Source: Actinomadura rubrisoli (GTDB lineage: Bacteria; Actinomycetota; Actinomycetes; Streptosporangiales; Streptosporangiaceae). Taken from it: a stretch of DNA of 50,737 nucleotides. The stretch covers positions 1 to 50,737 of the forward strand of contig NZ_SMKU01000022.1 in assembly GCF_004349215.1 (NCBI RefSeq), written 5' to 3'. This document shows, in pieces, positions 1-8,929 of the stretch (position 1 is the stretch's first letter; each line of letters opens with the position of its first letter). The notes below the pieces were generated by a model. That model had not been told where the DNA came from, searched no databases, and was given only the letters and a program-made list of their open reading frames with translations. A program made the position numbers and the translations under genes.

Positions 1-1
1 T

Positions 2-1009
2 AAGAGACAGCCCCCGTCCGAGCCGGAGGCCCCCTCCAAGTCGCGGGCCAAGCCTTCGCGGCGGACCGCGGACGGGCGCCGGGGCCCGCTCTCCGGCGCG
101 CTGTGGCAGACGTTCCACCGCCGCGGCGAGAGTTCCGGCGACCCGTCCGGCGACCGGGAGCTCGCCGAGCACGTCGCCGGCTGCCCGGCCTGCCAGAGCC
201 GCCGCCAGGTGCGCGCCGCCGCGCTGCTCAGGAGGGCGCCCGCGCCCGTCCTGCCCGCCGCGCTCCGCCACCGCGTCATGCACACCGCGACCGACCCCGA
301 GCTGGCCGGCTACCGCGCCGACATCGCCGCCCGCGGCGGCGCCCTCACCCCCGAGGGCCTGCCGAGCCAGCCGGACGTCCCCTCCCCGTTCACCCGCCGC
401 TGGCTCCTCACCGGCGGCGGGATGGCCGGCGCGCTGATCGCCGCGCTGGCCGCCGTCTTCACCATGGGGCCGGACATCAGCGGGAACACGTTCTCCTGGC
501 CCCCGCTCAGGACGCACCCCCAGCCGTCCATCACGCAGGAGGAGCCCACCACCGACTCCGGTCACAGCCCCGGCCCCTCCTCCTCCGGCGGCGGTCAGGG
601 CGGGCCCGGCCGCCACGGCGCGCCGCCGCCCGTCCGCCCCCAGACGGACGGGAAGGACCCGAAGCCCCCGGCGGAGCCCGCGCACCCGTCGCCGCCGACG
701 TCCAACCCGCCGGCGTCCCACGGCGTCCTCCAGGTCGACCCCGGCAAGGTCGAGCTCTACGGCAGGAAGACCGCCCCCGTCCGGCTCGCGGCCGAGAGCG
801 GCCCCGTGACGTGGACAGCGATGACGTCCACGAACCAGCTCGTCCTGTCGCAGACGCAGGGCGCCATGCCGAAGGACGGGACGCTCACCCTGACGCTCAC
901 CCTGCGGACCGCCCTGATCGGCCTCCCAGGCCAGGGCACCCTGACCTTCAAGGACTCCGAGGGCGCCGAGCGCCGCGTCACCGTCGTCTGGGGCGCCAGC
1001 ATCCTGTGA
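2..1009 (+). CDS. RNA polymerase sigma factor, C-terminal part, with fused zinc anti-sigma-like motif (5' truncated by window)
   Basis: The reading frame is open from base 2 to the TGA at 1007-1009, so the start lies outside the window. The visible part begins basic and then carries a His-x3-Cys-x2-Cys motif (His at 170-172, Cys at 182-184 and 191-193). That is the ZAS signature of zinc anti-sigma factors. One hydrophobic segment follows (about 401-470), then a Pro/Gly/Ser-rich linker and a beta-rich extracytoplasmic-like tail. Actinomycetes have sigma-70 family proteins with such C-terminal extensions, and a stand-alone ZAS anti-sigma factor would also fit. The catalytic sigma regions are not in the window, so the sigma assignment is inferred from the family. 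The gene ends 9 bp from the convergent MerR gene. Confidence 0.6.
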   Translation, partial: KRQPPSEPEAPSKSRAKPSRRTADGRRGPLSGALWQTFHRRGESSGDPSGDRELAEHVAGCPACQSRRQVRAAALLRRAPAPVLPAALRHRVMHTATDPELAGYRADIAARGGALTPEGLPSQPDVPSPFTRRWLLTGGGMAGALIAALAAVFTMGPDISGNTFSWPPLRTHPQPSITQEEPTTDSGHSPGPSSSGGGQGGPGRHGAPPPVRPQTDGKDPKPPAEPAHPSPPTSNPPASHGVLQVDPGKVELYGRKTAPVRLAAESGPVTWTAMTSTNQLVLSQTQGAMPKDGTLTLTLTLRTALIGLPGQGTLTFKDSEGAERRVTVVWGASIL

Positions 1010-1018
1010 CCGGCGTGC

Positions 1019-1786
1019 TCAGCCCTCGGCGGGCGCCCCGGCGAGATGGTCCCTGATCGTTTCGAGCTGCTCGCCCAGCGCCGCCTGGACGCGGGCCTCC
1101 ATCGCGCGGGCGATGAACGGGTCGACGACCATCTTCACCAGCGGCCGCATCCGGCGGACCATGACGGCGATCTCGGCGATGTCGTCGCCGGTGGGCGGGA
1201 TCTGCTCGTCCAGCCGCTCGAACACGTGCTCCTGGACGAGGTTCACGAACCGCCCGGCGATCACGTCGCAGTCGTCGCGGATCTGCCCGGCGATGTCGAG
1301 CACCGCGTCGAGCGGGATGCCCGCGCCGACCAGCTCGGCGCCCACGTGCAGCAGCCGGGGGCTCGGCACCCGGAAGGCGTCCCCCTCCGGCTCGATCAGC
1401 CCCAGCTCGACGGTCCGCTCCAGCATCCGGGCCACCTCGTCGTCGCCGAGCCCGGTCCCGAAGATCGCGACCAGCTCGCCGTAGGTCGCCGTGCCGGGGA
1501 TCTCGTCCGACCACGGGTCGGTGAGGACCTTCTCCAGGCCCAGCACCTCGCCGACGTCCTTGCCCGTCTCCCACGCCGACAGCAGGTCCTTGATGATCGC
1601 GAACGTGTAGCCGCGGCCGAGCAGCTTGCCGATCAGCCGCAGCCTGGCCAGGTGCGACTCGTCGTACAGGCCGACCCGCCCCTCCAGCCGCGGCGGCGGC
1701 AGCAGCCCCCGGTCCTGGTAGGCGCGGATGTTGCGCACGGTGCTGCCGGACGCCCGCGCCAGTTCGTCGATCCGGTACTCGACCAT
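1019..1786 (-). CDS. MerR family transcriptional regulator
   Basis: The 255-residue protein starts with a winged HTH of MerR type (EYRIDELARASGSTVRNIRAY), with the usual YxxRGLLPPP turn and wing. After it comes a predicted helical effector-binding or dimerisation region of about 180 residues. The chosen start is the ATG at 1786. An upstream in-frame extension lacks MerR similarity and runs through the intergenic promoter region. There is no Cys cluster, so a metal or redox sensor of the MerR/SoxR kind is unlikely. The gene is transcribed divergently from the adenylate cyclase gene, with about 85 bp between starts. That suggests it controls its own gene and possibly its neighbour. The ligand is unknown. 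Confidence 0.88.
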   Translation of the reverse strand: MVEYRIDELARASGSTVRNIRAYQDRGLLPPPRLEGRVGLYDESHLARLRLIGKLLGRGYTFAIIKDLLSAWETGKDVGEVLGLEKVLTDPWSDEIPGTATYGELVAIFGTGLGDDEVARMLERTVELGLIEPEGDAFRVPSPRLLHVGAELVGAGIPLDAVLDIAGQIRDDCDVIAGRFVNLVQEHVFERLDEQIPPTGDDIAEIAVMVRRMRPLVKMVVDPFIARAMEARVQAALGEQLETIRDHLAGAPAEG

Positions 1787-1810
1787 GCCCCGCCCGCCGA
1801 CTCGTCCACC

Positions 1811-1840
1811 TTGACCGCCGTGATCGTGCTTCGGCACTAT
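1811..1840 (+). promoter_or_regulatory. Putative promoter of the adenylate cyclase gene with a dyad in the spacer
   Basis: TTGACC at 1811-1816 and CACTAT at 1835-1840 are 18 bp apart, about 32 bp before the likely ATG. A small dyad (GTGC-TTCG-GCAC, 1826-1837) lies inside the spacer, where MerR proteins typically bind. Seen in sequence; function inferred. Confidence 0.35.
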
Positions 1841-1871
1841 TGTTACATTGACCGATGACAAGGTGGCCCCG

Positions 1872-2870
1872 ATGGCGGACCCCGGCATGCCCCGCACCAT
1901 CGAGGAGACCCTCCTCGGCGGCCCCCTGCGCTACACGCGCAAGGAGGTCGAGGTGCTCGCCGGCGTCTCCGAGGACTACGCGCGCAGCATCTGGCAGGGG
2001 CTCGGCTTCCCGACGCCGCCGGACGACGAGGTCGCCTTCACCGACGGCGACGTGACGGCCCTGCGCGAGATCAGGGACCTGCTCGGCAACGACCTGGTCA
2101 ACGAGGAGCTCGTCCTCCAGCTCGTCCGCGCCGTCGGCCAGACGATGGGACGGCTGGCGAGCTGGCTCGGCGACGTGTGGCTGCGGCGCCTGGGCGAGGA
2201 GCTGCCGCCCGACGAGCCCGTCACGTCCGACATCGTCACCGCGGCCCTCACCGCGACCGAGGAGCTGCGCCCCGCCTTCGAACGCCTCCTGCTGCACGGC
2301 TGGCGCCGCCAGCTCGCCGCCACCGGGATGCGCGCCGCCGCCACCACGGCAGCCGCGAGCGCTGACCCCGCCGCCGGCGTCGCCACCCTCGCCGTCGGCT
2401 TCGCCGACGTCGTCTCCTTCACCAGCCTCAGCCGCGCCCTGGACGGCGACGCCCTGGCCGCCTTCATCGAACGCTTCGAGGTCACCGCCACCGAGGCCGT
2501 CGCCGAGCAGGGCGGCCGCGTCGTGAAGACCCTGGGCGACGAGATCCTCTTCGTCGCCACCGACCCCGCCGCGGCCGCCGAGATCGGCCTGCGCATCGCG
2601 GACCGCTTCAATGAGGACCCCGACTCTCCCAAGGTCCGCGTCGGCATGGCCTACGGCGAGATCATCCAGCGTCTCGGCGACGTCTTCGGCACGCCCGTCA
2701 ACCTGGCCGCCCGCCTCACCTCCACCGCCTACCCCGGAACGGTCCTCATCGACGCCGTCCTGGCGTCCGCCCTGCCCGCCCGCTCGAGATTCGACGTCTC
2801 CGGCCTGCGCCCGCGCCCCCTCCAGGGCCTCGGCCGGGTCCGCCCCCGCCTCCTCCGCCGCGCGCCCTGA
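1872..2870 (+). CDS. Class III adenylate cyclase with N-terminal regulatory domain
   Basis: Makes cAMP from ATP. The N-terminal half (about 160 residues) resembles the helical regulatory domain of Rv1264-type cyclases. The C-terminal half is a class III catalytic domain. Visible catalytic residues are the two metal Asp (about D179 and D223 in KTLGDE), the purine-selecting Lys/Asp pair (K219 and D270, typical of adenylate rather than guanylate cyclases), and the transition-state Asn/Arg (N277, R281 in VNLAAR). All are present, so the enzyme should be active as a homodimer. ATG 1872 is preferred over TTG 1848 because AAGGTGG lies 5 bp upstream of it. No membrane segment is seen. The gene is divergent from the MerR regulator. 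Confidence 0.87.
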   Translation: MADPGMPRTIEETLLGGPLRYTRKEVEVLAGVSEDYARSIWQGLGFPTPPDDEVAFTDGDVTALREIRDLLGNDLVNEELVLQLVRAVGQTMGRLASWLGDVWLRRLGEELPPDEPVTSDIVTAALTATEELRPAFERLLLHGWRRQLAATGMRAAATTAAASADPAAGVATLAVGFADVVSFTSLSRALDGDALAAFIERFEVTATEAVAEQGGRVVKTLGDEILFVATDPAAAAEIGLRIADRFNEDPDSPKVRVGMAYGEIIQRLGDVFGTPVNLAARLTSTAYPGTVLIDAVLASALPARSRFDVSGLRPRPLQGLGRVRPRLLRRAP

Positions 2871-2944
2871 CCGCGCCCGGCGAGCCGAGCCCTCATTACC
2901 CTTGGGGACGATCCGGGGCCGGAAATGAGGAGCGCTCGATCCCT

Positions 2945-3073
2945 GTGCGCAGCGGGGCGGGGCAGGTCGTCCGGCACCGCAACGCGGGACTCTACCTGGG
3001 CGCCGTCCTCATCGGCATCGGCCCAGCGGGCGCCGCGACAGCCCTCTTCTGCCTGATCGCGGACGCCTCGTAG
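2945..3073 (+). pseudogene. Possible N-terminal fragment of an MFS transporter
   Basis: A 42-codon frame beginning with GTG encodes a basic start followed by one hydrophobic helix (RHRNAGLYLGAVLIGIG...). This matches the first transmembrane segment of actinobacterial MFS exporters. It ends at a TAG and nothing recognisable follows. It sits in the roughly 470-bp gap between the cyclase and ferritin-like genes. It could also be a chance frame. Confidence 0.25.
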
Positions 3074-3346
3074 AGCTGCCCGGATCGGCGCACCGTCCTC
3101 GTTGACCATGATCTCGGACCGGTCACCGAAACCAACCAGCGCGGTAACCACCCCGCCCAACCGGCCGCGAACTCTTCCCCGCATAGAGACATCTCCGGTC
3201 ACGACCGGGCCTCCAGCGGTGTCCTCGGCGGAAATGGGCCACTGAGAGTCGGGAGGCCAGTGCCCTGACCGACTACGTCCCGCCACGACGTCCGGCCTCG
3301 CCCCAAGCCCGCTCGCGCTCACTCCGGAGAGGTGATACGCGCCTTC

Positions 3347-3913
3347 TCAGCCCGGGTCGAGATCACTGGGTGGCAGCCGCTCCAGGTACGGAGAACGGCC
3401 GCGGAAACCGCGATGGAATCGCGAAGGCCGCCCGGTGCCCAGAAGTTCACGGAACCACTTCTCATGCTCGATCTCCTCATTGAGAATAGCGTGGGCGATC
3501 TCGTAGGTGCGATGGTCCTTGCCTCGTGTGAACTCGCAAAGGCGACCGTAGGCGAGAACTGCCCGCTTCTCGCACTCGATAAGCACCTTTACGAGAGAGC
3601 GCAGACCCTCGCCAGGGACGGCGGGGACGTCCTCGTCCGAAACATCGGCGACGAACAACCGGATGTCCACCGGTACCCTTGCATCCAGTTCGTGGATCCG
3701 AGTCACCAGCACGTCGAAATGGTTGCGGTCCTCCGCGCGAACGTCCCTGAGTATCTCCCGGAGTCCGTCGTCGACGTCGGTCGACGGCACGCACAGGATC
3801 GTGCAGCGGTAGCACGCGGCCAGTTCCGCCCTGGCGAGCGTCATCAGCCTGTTGACCAGGACGTCCACGTCGATACCAGCGCGCTCAACGGTCTCGCGCG
3901 CGATCCGCCCCAT
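3347..3913 (-). CDS. Ferritin-like (Dps-like/DPSL type) diiron protein
   Basis: The 188-residue protein looks like a four-helix bundle. Paired acidic motifs are visible: AEDRNHF in the middle helix region, then ECEKRAVLAY and NEEIEHEKWF near the C-terminus, typical of ferritin-superfamily metal ligands (E-x6-Y, E-x2-H). An unusual CYRCTILC cluster sits near residue 34-41. Cysteines near the ferroxidase centre are known in archaeal and bacterial DPSL ('thioferritin') proteins, so a role in iron storage or peroxide detoxification is likely. The start ATG at 3913 has AGGGAG upstream. It lies 54 bp downstream of the aquaporin gene on the same strand, probably in one operon. Confidence 0.65.
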   Translation of the reverse strand: MGRIARETVERAGIDVDVLVNRLMTLARAELAACYRCTILCVPSTDVDDGLREILRDVRAEDRNHFDVLVTRIHELDARVPVDIRLFVADVSDEDVPAVPGEGLRSLVKVLIECEKRAVLAYGRLCEFTRGKDHRTYEIAHAILNEEIEHEKWFRELLGTGRPSRFHRGFRGRSPYLERLPPSDLDPG

Positions 3914-3967
3914 GGGTCGGCTCCCTTCGACGACGTGCGGCGGATTCCTCGCCGCGTAACAAGGCGA

Positions 3968-4621
3968 TCAAGAAGGAGAGGTCTCCAACGCGGCGCGGTC
4001 CTCCGGGTTGACGGCCAGGAACGCCGCCGCGGCCACGGCACCCCCCACGAATTCGGCCAGCAGCCAGATCCAGATCTTCGACCAGGCGAACATCCCTATG
4101 GACGCGGCTCCGGTGGCGACCGCCGGGTTAAAGGCGCCACCGGAAATGCCGCCTACCGCGAACGCTCCGGCCGCCACGGTGAATCCGATGGCCAAGCCGT
4201 AGAAGTCGTTGCCGGGTTGGTCCTTGCTGGTCGCCACGTTCAACACGACATAGGCGAGCGCGAGGGTGAACAAGGTTTCCACCACGAGAGCTGTCCCGAG
4301 GGAACGGCCTGACGGTGACAGTTCTGCCACCTCGGCTGGATGTACCACGTACCTGGCGGTGAGGGCAGCGGATACGCCTGCGATCATCTGGGCGCCCCAG
4401 TAGTAGGCGGCGTCGGCAAGGCCGATCCGTCCCCGCAGGAACACCGCCAGCGTTACCGCCGGGTTGTAGTGAGCACCGGAGACGTGTCCGCCGGCGTACA
4501 CCATGACCATCAGCACGGCCCCGATCGCCAGCGGCGCCATGGGGGCCTTCGCCAGAACCGTGCAGCCCACTGTGAGGACAAGAAAAAAGGTGCCGATGAA
4601 CTCGGTGATAAAACTACGCAC
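3968..4621 (-). CDS. MIP family aquaporin / glycerol facilitator
   Basis: A membrane channel with six hydrophobic helices and both half-helix motifs: NPA in HYNPAV and NPA in AFNPAV. The order is N-terminal helix (FITEFIGTFFLVL), first NPA, three helices, second NPA, last helix, which is a complete MIP fold of about 217 residues. The chosen start is GTG 4621 because GGAGG lies 5 bp upstream; the in-frame extension to 4708 is not membrane-like. The arginine usually found after the second NPA is replaced (NPAVATG), which could widen selectivity. It shares an apparent operon with the ferritin-like gene, which hints at peroxide or small neutral solute handling, but that is inference. Confidence 0.85.
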   Translation of the reverse strand: MRSFITEFIGTFFLVLTVGCTVLAKAPMAPLAIGAVLMVMVYAGGHVSGAHYNPAVTLAVFLRGRIGLADAAYYWGAQMIAGVSAALTARYVVHPAEVAELSPSGRSLGTALVVETLFTLALAYVVLNVATSKDQPGNDFYGLAIGFTVAAGAFAVGGISGGAFNPAVATGAASIGMFAWSKIWIWLLAEFVGGAVAAAAFLAVNPEDRAALETSPS

Positions 4622-5099
4622 GATGCCTCCCGAGCGACTTGAATGGTCCGGGAACTTCCCGCCGCGCATCCCACCAGACGATGACGGGCGACACGCAGAT
4701 CGTGTCACCTCGTCCGGCCGAGAGGAGGCTTACGTTCCTTACAAGAGGCTTACGGCCACGAGATCACCCGAGTTATAGGCGAGCCGCACGTTGCCGGGCG
4801 CAAAAGTCGCCGGACGCAGCAATGCCTGCCGGTCCCTGACCCGGATGGCAACCCTCGGTTGAGGATCTCCGGCCATTGACTTGCGAGTGCCCTGCCCTCT
4901 TCACGCCCTCGCGGAGTTGGCGCCAGCGGCCACTGAGCTCGTCGCGACGATGATCGTCGTGTTCGTCTTCCACCTCGGGCCGCACTGCGGGACCGGTCCA
5001 TCAACGGTGGACGTCATCACCCTGCGCCGCAAAGGACTCACCTATCGCCGCATATCTCAACACGCGGTCAGAGGGAACCGGTTCCCGCCGAAGACCTGA
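4622..5099. other. Intergenic region, no convincing gene
   Basis: About 480 bp. Short overlapping frames on both strands have no recognisable product. The 10-mer GAGGCTTACG occurs twice (near 4726 and 4745), close upstream of the aquaporin gene, and could be part of a regulatory site. Confidence 0.4.
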
Positions 5100-5300
5100 T
5101 CAACGAAGCCGGAGAGAACGCGTCTGGCTTGTGCCGCGGTCAAAGACACCGGCCCCTTCGATCACCAAGTCGATCTTCGCTGGTTCCGGCTCGCCGTTAA
5201 GCGTCGGCACCCAGGACTCAAGACCGGTCTTCACGATGACAGGCTCTGCATCGGGTGCGTCGTCCGGTATCTCGACGCGGAGCAGTTGGCCGTAGTGGTG
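5100..5300 (-). pseudogene. C-terminal fragment of an unknown protein
   Basis: On the minus strand the last roughly 65 codons before the stop at 5100 read like real protein (GQLLRVEIPDDAPDAEP..., ESWVPTLNGEPEP). The frame upstream is low-complexity and Arg/Gly-rich. I do not recognise the family. It is probably a decayed gene remnant, adjacent to the LysR remnant. Confidence 0.25.
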
Positions 5301-5374
5301 GACGGGCCGCCGGACTAATCGGGACGGGCAGCCACTTAACGCGCACACGGGTCGAACACCGCGCAGAGGTGAGC

Positions 5375-5412
5375 GAGAGCCGGGCCGGACGGGGGCACCG
5401 GCCCGGTTCTCT
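5375..5412. terminator. Hairpin, probable transcription terminator
   Basis: A 14-bp stem (GAGAGCCGGGCCGG at 5375-5388 with its complement at 5398-5411, one G-U pair) and a 9-nt loop, followed by few Ts. It lies between two gene remnants. Confidence 0.45.
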
Positions 5413-5660
5413 CCGCCATCGTCCTCCCGCCCGCTGAAGTCGGCTATGCCGCGCTGCGTCCTACAGCGGCCACTACGAGTCCCCAAACCCTCGCCGTGGA
5501 ACCACCTCGCTGCATCGACACTCCCCTGGGGCCTGTGAGCTCCGCTGGGGGCCCTCAGGCCGCGAAGACGGTCCATCTCAACGAAACACAGCAGCTCCAG
5601 CTCAACTCCGGCCGGTCGAAGAACACGCGGACGCATCAAGGGGCGACGCGTCGGGAACGA

Positions 5661-6150
5661 TCAGGCGCGGCGTCTAAGCGCGCAGGACGGCCTGGACGGT
5701 GGGTCGGGAGTGCTGCAGGTGCGCAGGAGAGCAATGATGTCGCGTCCGGCGCTCTGGGCCTCGACCGGTTTCGCTGCGATCGACCAGCGGCTCAGGGCCG
5801 CGGCGGCGCGGACGAAGGCGATGCCGTGCCCGTCCGCCACCAGGGAAGCGACCACCGCGTAGTCGCGACCGCGGTGCACGATGTCGGGCACGAGCCCGGC
5901 TTGGCGGCAAAGCGAGACCATGAGCTGCCCGTACGCGGTACCGGCCGCGCGGGCGATCCATCGTTCACCGACCAGTTCCGGTCTCTGGACGGGACGCCGA
6001 TAGGCGGCGAGGCGGTGAACGTGCCGCACCGCGAAATCCAGCTCACCGGACGCCACGGCGACGACTGCTTCCTCGGCATGTACCGCTGGCGTCGCAACGG
6101 AGACCTGCCCGAGCCGATCGACCTGTCTTCGGTGGACGCCATCGCGGCGG
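5661..6150 (-). pseudogene. LysR-type regulator, substrate-binding domain only (decayed)
   Basis: The frame encodes the effector-binding half of a LysR regulator: SGELDFAVRHVHRL, a central GERWIARAAGTAYGQ, then VASLVADGHGIAFV near the end, which is the usual end of the second subdomain. The N-terminal wHTH that should precede it is missing, and the upstream sequence is not coding in this frame. It is therefore a 5'-truncated pseudogene ending at 5661. Confidence 0.55.
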
Positions 6151-6316
6151 AATGCTGGCTGGCCGCAATGCCTGGTCGTCCCGGATGCGCGCTGGTCGGT
6201 GGCCCTCGCGCGGTCGTCCGGCGGTGGCCTGTTCGGGCGCGGTCGGCCGGGGTTGTGGCGAAGGAGGGCACCGGCCCGTCCATCTCGGTGCTGTTCCCGT
6301 AAATCCGCCCCAGAGC

Positions 6317-7426
6317 CTATTCCTTGGGGCAGACCACCTCTTTGGCTGCCTGGCTGATGGCCGACACCACAGAGCGGTCGTTGTGATCAATGCTCAATGT
6401 GACGGACAGGGCGAACTGGCTGCGGCCATCGGGGGTGGTGTAGGTGCTGGTCAAAAGGCCGGGTGCACCTCCCCCATGCGAGGTGAACTCGGGCTTGCCG
6501 CCCTCGCACCCGCGGGGAGGGAAGGTGATCAGCTGCTGCAACGACGCCGGCAGCAGCTTGCCCCCGTAGAACGCGCGGAAGAAGGTGCTCACGTCGCGTG
6601 CCGTGGAGACCACTCCGCCGGCTCCGAGCATGGTGCTGGCGTTGAGCCGGTCGACGTCGCGCGGCCTGCCTTGGGCGTCGGGCGCGTAGCCGTGCCCGTG
6701 CGGGCCCTTGATGCCTTGGGGAGGCCGGGTCGGCAAGTACGTGCGGGTCATCCCCAAAGGACGGAACAGACGCCGGTTGAACTCGGCGGGCAGGGCATGG
6801 CCGGTCACCTTCTCGATGATCATGCCGAGGAGGATGAAGTTGGTGTTGGAGTAGGAGAACTTCTCGCCCGGCTCCCCGGTCCGGGGCATCTCGCGTGCCA
6901 TCTTCACCAGGTCGACCGGGCGGTAGCGGGTGGTGAAGTCGAAGCCGTCGAAGCGCTCCGAGGCGGGGTAGTCGGGGATTCCGGAGGTCATCTTGATGAG
7001 CTGCCGTACGGTGATCTCGCTGGCCCGCTCTACCAGGTCCTTGCTGACCAGTTCGGGCAGGAGGTCTCCGAGTTTGTCCTCCAGCCCCAGCTTGCCTTCG
7101 TTGACCAGTTGAAGCAGCATCGTGGCCGTCATCGTCTTGGTCTGGGACGCGATGCGGTAGCGGGCATTGGCGGGGATTCTCCCGCCCTTGCCGTCCAGCA
7201 GGCGCGATCCGGCCGACCCTCGGTCGACGCGCTTGCCATCGACGTAGGCCGCGCCGATCGCGCCGACCACACCGCGGGTCTTGGCCAGGGCGTTCAACGC
7301 CTGCTGCACATCCCCCATCTGAGTCGAGCCGGCCCTGGCGCCGGCGGCGGTGGCGGGCGCCGCGCTGCTCAGCGCCAGCATCACACTGGCCAGACCGGCG
7401 ACGCCGGCCTTTGTCGAAAGCTTCAC
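6317..7426 (-). CDS. Secreted serine hydrolase (class C beta-lactamase / D,D-peptidase family)
   Basis: The roughly 369-residue protein has a Sec signal peptide (basic start, AGLASVMLALSS core, cleavage near ATAAGA). Family motifs are complete: Ser-x-x-Lys (SQTK, about residue 94 from the chosen start), Tyr-x-Asn (YSN, about 192) and a C-terminal HGG. These are the active-site elements of D-alanyl-D-alanine carboxypeptidases, esterases and class C beta-lactamases; which reaction it performs cannot be told. The start is GTG 7426, supported by GAGAGG 7 bp upstream. A longer in-frame extension to 7522 would bury the signal peptide. It acts outside the cell. No obvious operon partner. Confidence 0.85.
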   Translation of the reverse strand: MKLSTKAGVAGLASVMLALSSAAPATAAGARAGSTQMGDVQQALNALAKTRGVVGAIGAAYVDGKRVDRGSAGSRLLDGKGGRIPANARYRIASQTKTMTATMLLQLVNEGKLGLEDKLGDLLPELVSKDLVERASEITVRQLIKMTSGIPDYPASERFDGFDFTTRYRPVDLVKMAREMPRTGEPGEKFSYSNTNFILLGMIIEKVTGHALPAEFNRRLFRPLGMTRTYLPTRPPQGIKGPHGHGYAPDAQGRPRDVDRLNASTMLGAGGVVSTARDVSTFFRAFYGGKLLPASLQQLITFPPRGCEGGKPEFTSHGGGAPGLLTSTYTTPDGRSQFALSVTLSIDHNDRSVVSAISQAAKEVVCPKE

Positions 7427-7826
7427 AACAGATCCTCTCGGTGGACGAACACGCAGTGCGAACGCACGCGGGAGTACCGCGGCGTTCAAGGGTCTTGTGT
7501 AAACCAGCAGGCGTTTCCTCACCGTTTCCCAGAGGGTTGATTTCGGCGGCGACTGTTGGGCTCAGGCACAGATCACGGGAAGCGGCGCTGAAATGAGCAA
7601 GCTTGCTGGTGAATGAACCCGGCCCGTCCACGTCCGCGAAAGAGTTCGAACCGTCATCGCCACGTCATGTGGGCCAGAGCCCGTCAAGCGGCAACATTTG
7701 TCAATGAGTTTGGACGACGCCCTGACCGTCGAGGTGTCGTGTTGACGAGTTTCAGCAACGCTCAGGGGCTTGCGGTGGGGGTATCTTAAGGCGTGTAGCC
7801 CGGGACACGGAGATACTGACGTTCCC
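7427..7826. other. Intergenic region, no gene seen
   Basis: About 400 bp between two genes on the minus strand. It should contain the promoter of the serine hydrolase gene. No convincing coding frame or strong hairpin was recognised. Confidence 0.4.
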
Positions 7827-8366
7827 TCAGCGGGACGCGCGTAGGGAAGCGTCCAAGGTGCTCATGAGTCGCGCAATGCGGTTTTCTCCGGTTGGCGCGG
7901 GAGGATACCGGGATAGCACGGCGATCAGGATCGGCGTGGCACGGTGCCGAGCCTGCTCGATCAGCATGTCTCCGACGGCAGGGTCGTCGCCTGCGTTCAA
8001 CTCGGCGATGCGCGCGGCGCTCGCGGCAGCGCGCAGGATGTGTCCTACCTGGGTGGCTCGCGATATCGGGTGCAGGTACGCGGCTGATGCGGCATCGCCG
8101 GCGGAGCGTGCGGCAAGACGTGCAGGCTCCGTGCCGGCTTCTTTAGCGGCTCGGTGTGCGTCCAATGAGGTGACGCGCTGCAGCTTGGTCCTTTTCGCGC
8201 CGTTGATGAACTCCCACGCGGCATCGAGGGCTGCGCGCGGACGAGGATCACCGGGAACGGCCTCCTCGAACACCGGAAGGACTTCCTGAGCGCTGTCTGC
8301 CACGTAACGCGTTACGACCCGCAACTCGTCCATGGTCAACTCGAAATCACCGGAAGCCGCCATCAT
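7827..8366 (-). CDS. Imm5-like putative immunity protein
   Basis: The 179-residue protein is nearly all alpha-helical and Ala-rich. It matches the actinobacterial pattern of proteins annotated as putative immunity protein (Imm5 family): ELTMDELRVVTRYV, GDPRPRAALDAAWEF, AAYLHPISRATQVGHILRAA and a final RYPPAPTGENRIARLM. Such proteins may neutralise polymorphic toxins, but in actinomycetes they often occur without a toxin. No toxin gene is visible here, so this one is an orphan. The start at ATG 8366 (or the adjacent ATG 8363) follows GGGAGG by 9-12 bp. Confidence 0.62.
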   Translation of the reverse strand: MMAASGDFELTMDELRVVTRYVADSAQEVLPVFEEAVPGDPRPRAALDAAWEFINGAKRTKLQRVTSLDAHRAAKEAGTEPARLAARSAGDAASAAYLHPISRATQVGHILRAAASAARIAELNAGDDPAVGDMLIEQARHRATPILIAVLSRYPPAPTGENRIARLMSTLDASLRASR

Positions 8367-8929
8367 GTATTCGATCCTCCCACTGGCCGGAGGCGTTACC
8401 CGGGCCCGTTCGCCGCAACCAGAGGAGAAGATCGCCGGGCGCCTCGGTCTCGAATCCGAGCTGTCGACGGAGGTTGGCGACTCCGAACACTGCGATTGGG
8501 GGCTGGGCGGCACGCCGTCGCTGCGAGCCGCGAACGCCAGGAGCCAGCCTCGTACAGTTTCCCGCAGGTCGATGGACCATCACGCCGTCCGGCTTGGCAA
8601 TGCCCCCCTTCGCCGAAGCGGGAACAAACACCGTCGCTAAATCCCATCGACATCACCGCCCGCATCCCCTGTAGCCGTCCATCAAACCAACGCACAAACG
8701 TTCCTGCTTCTCACGGCCGCAGCCACCTGCGGCTGTACGGCCCCTGCGCTGCTCGTCTGGGGTACGCCTATCTCCCGCATCCGCAGGCGCAGCCCCTGAT
8801 CGGTGCCCGCGTCGGCCGAAGGAGCGGTTCGCCGGACTCGGTCGCACTGATCACGGTGTTGATGCGTCGCCTCACCCAACTGGAGCACTGCGCAACTCAG
8901 AGTCCGGCCAGGCCGCCCCCCACCTGGCC
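8367..8929. other. Region without recognisable gene
   Basis: About 560 bp between the Imm5-like gene and the first integrase remnant. Open frames exist on both strands, but none gives a family-like protein. It may contain the lost left end of an old element. Confidence 0.3.

Noticed and set aside
2729..3322. 197-codon minus-strand frame
   Set aside because: It overlaps the 3' end of the cyclase gene in antisense, and only a short middle part looks protein-like.
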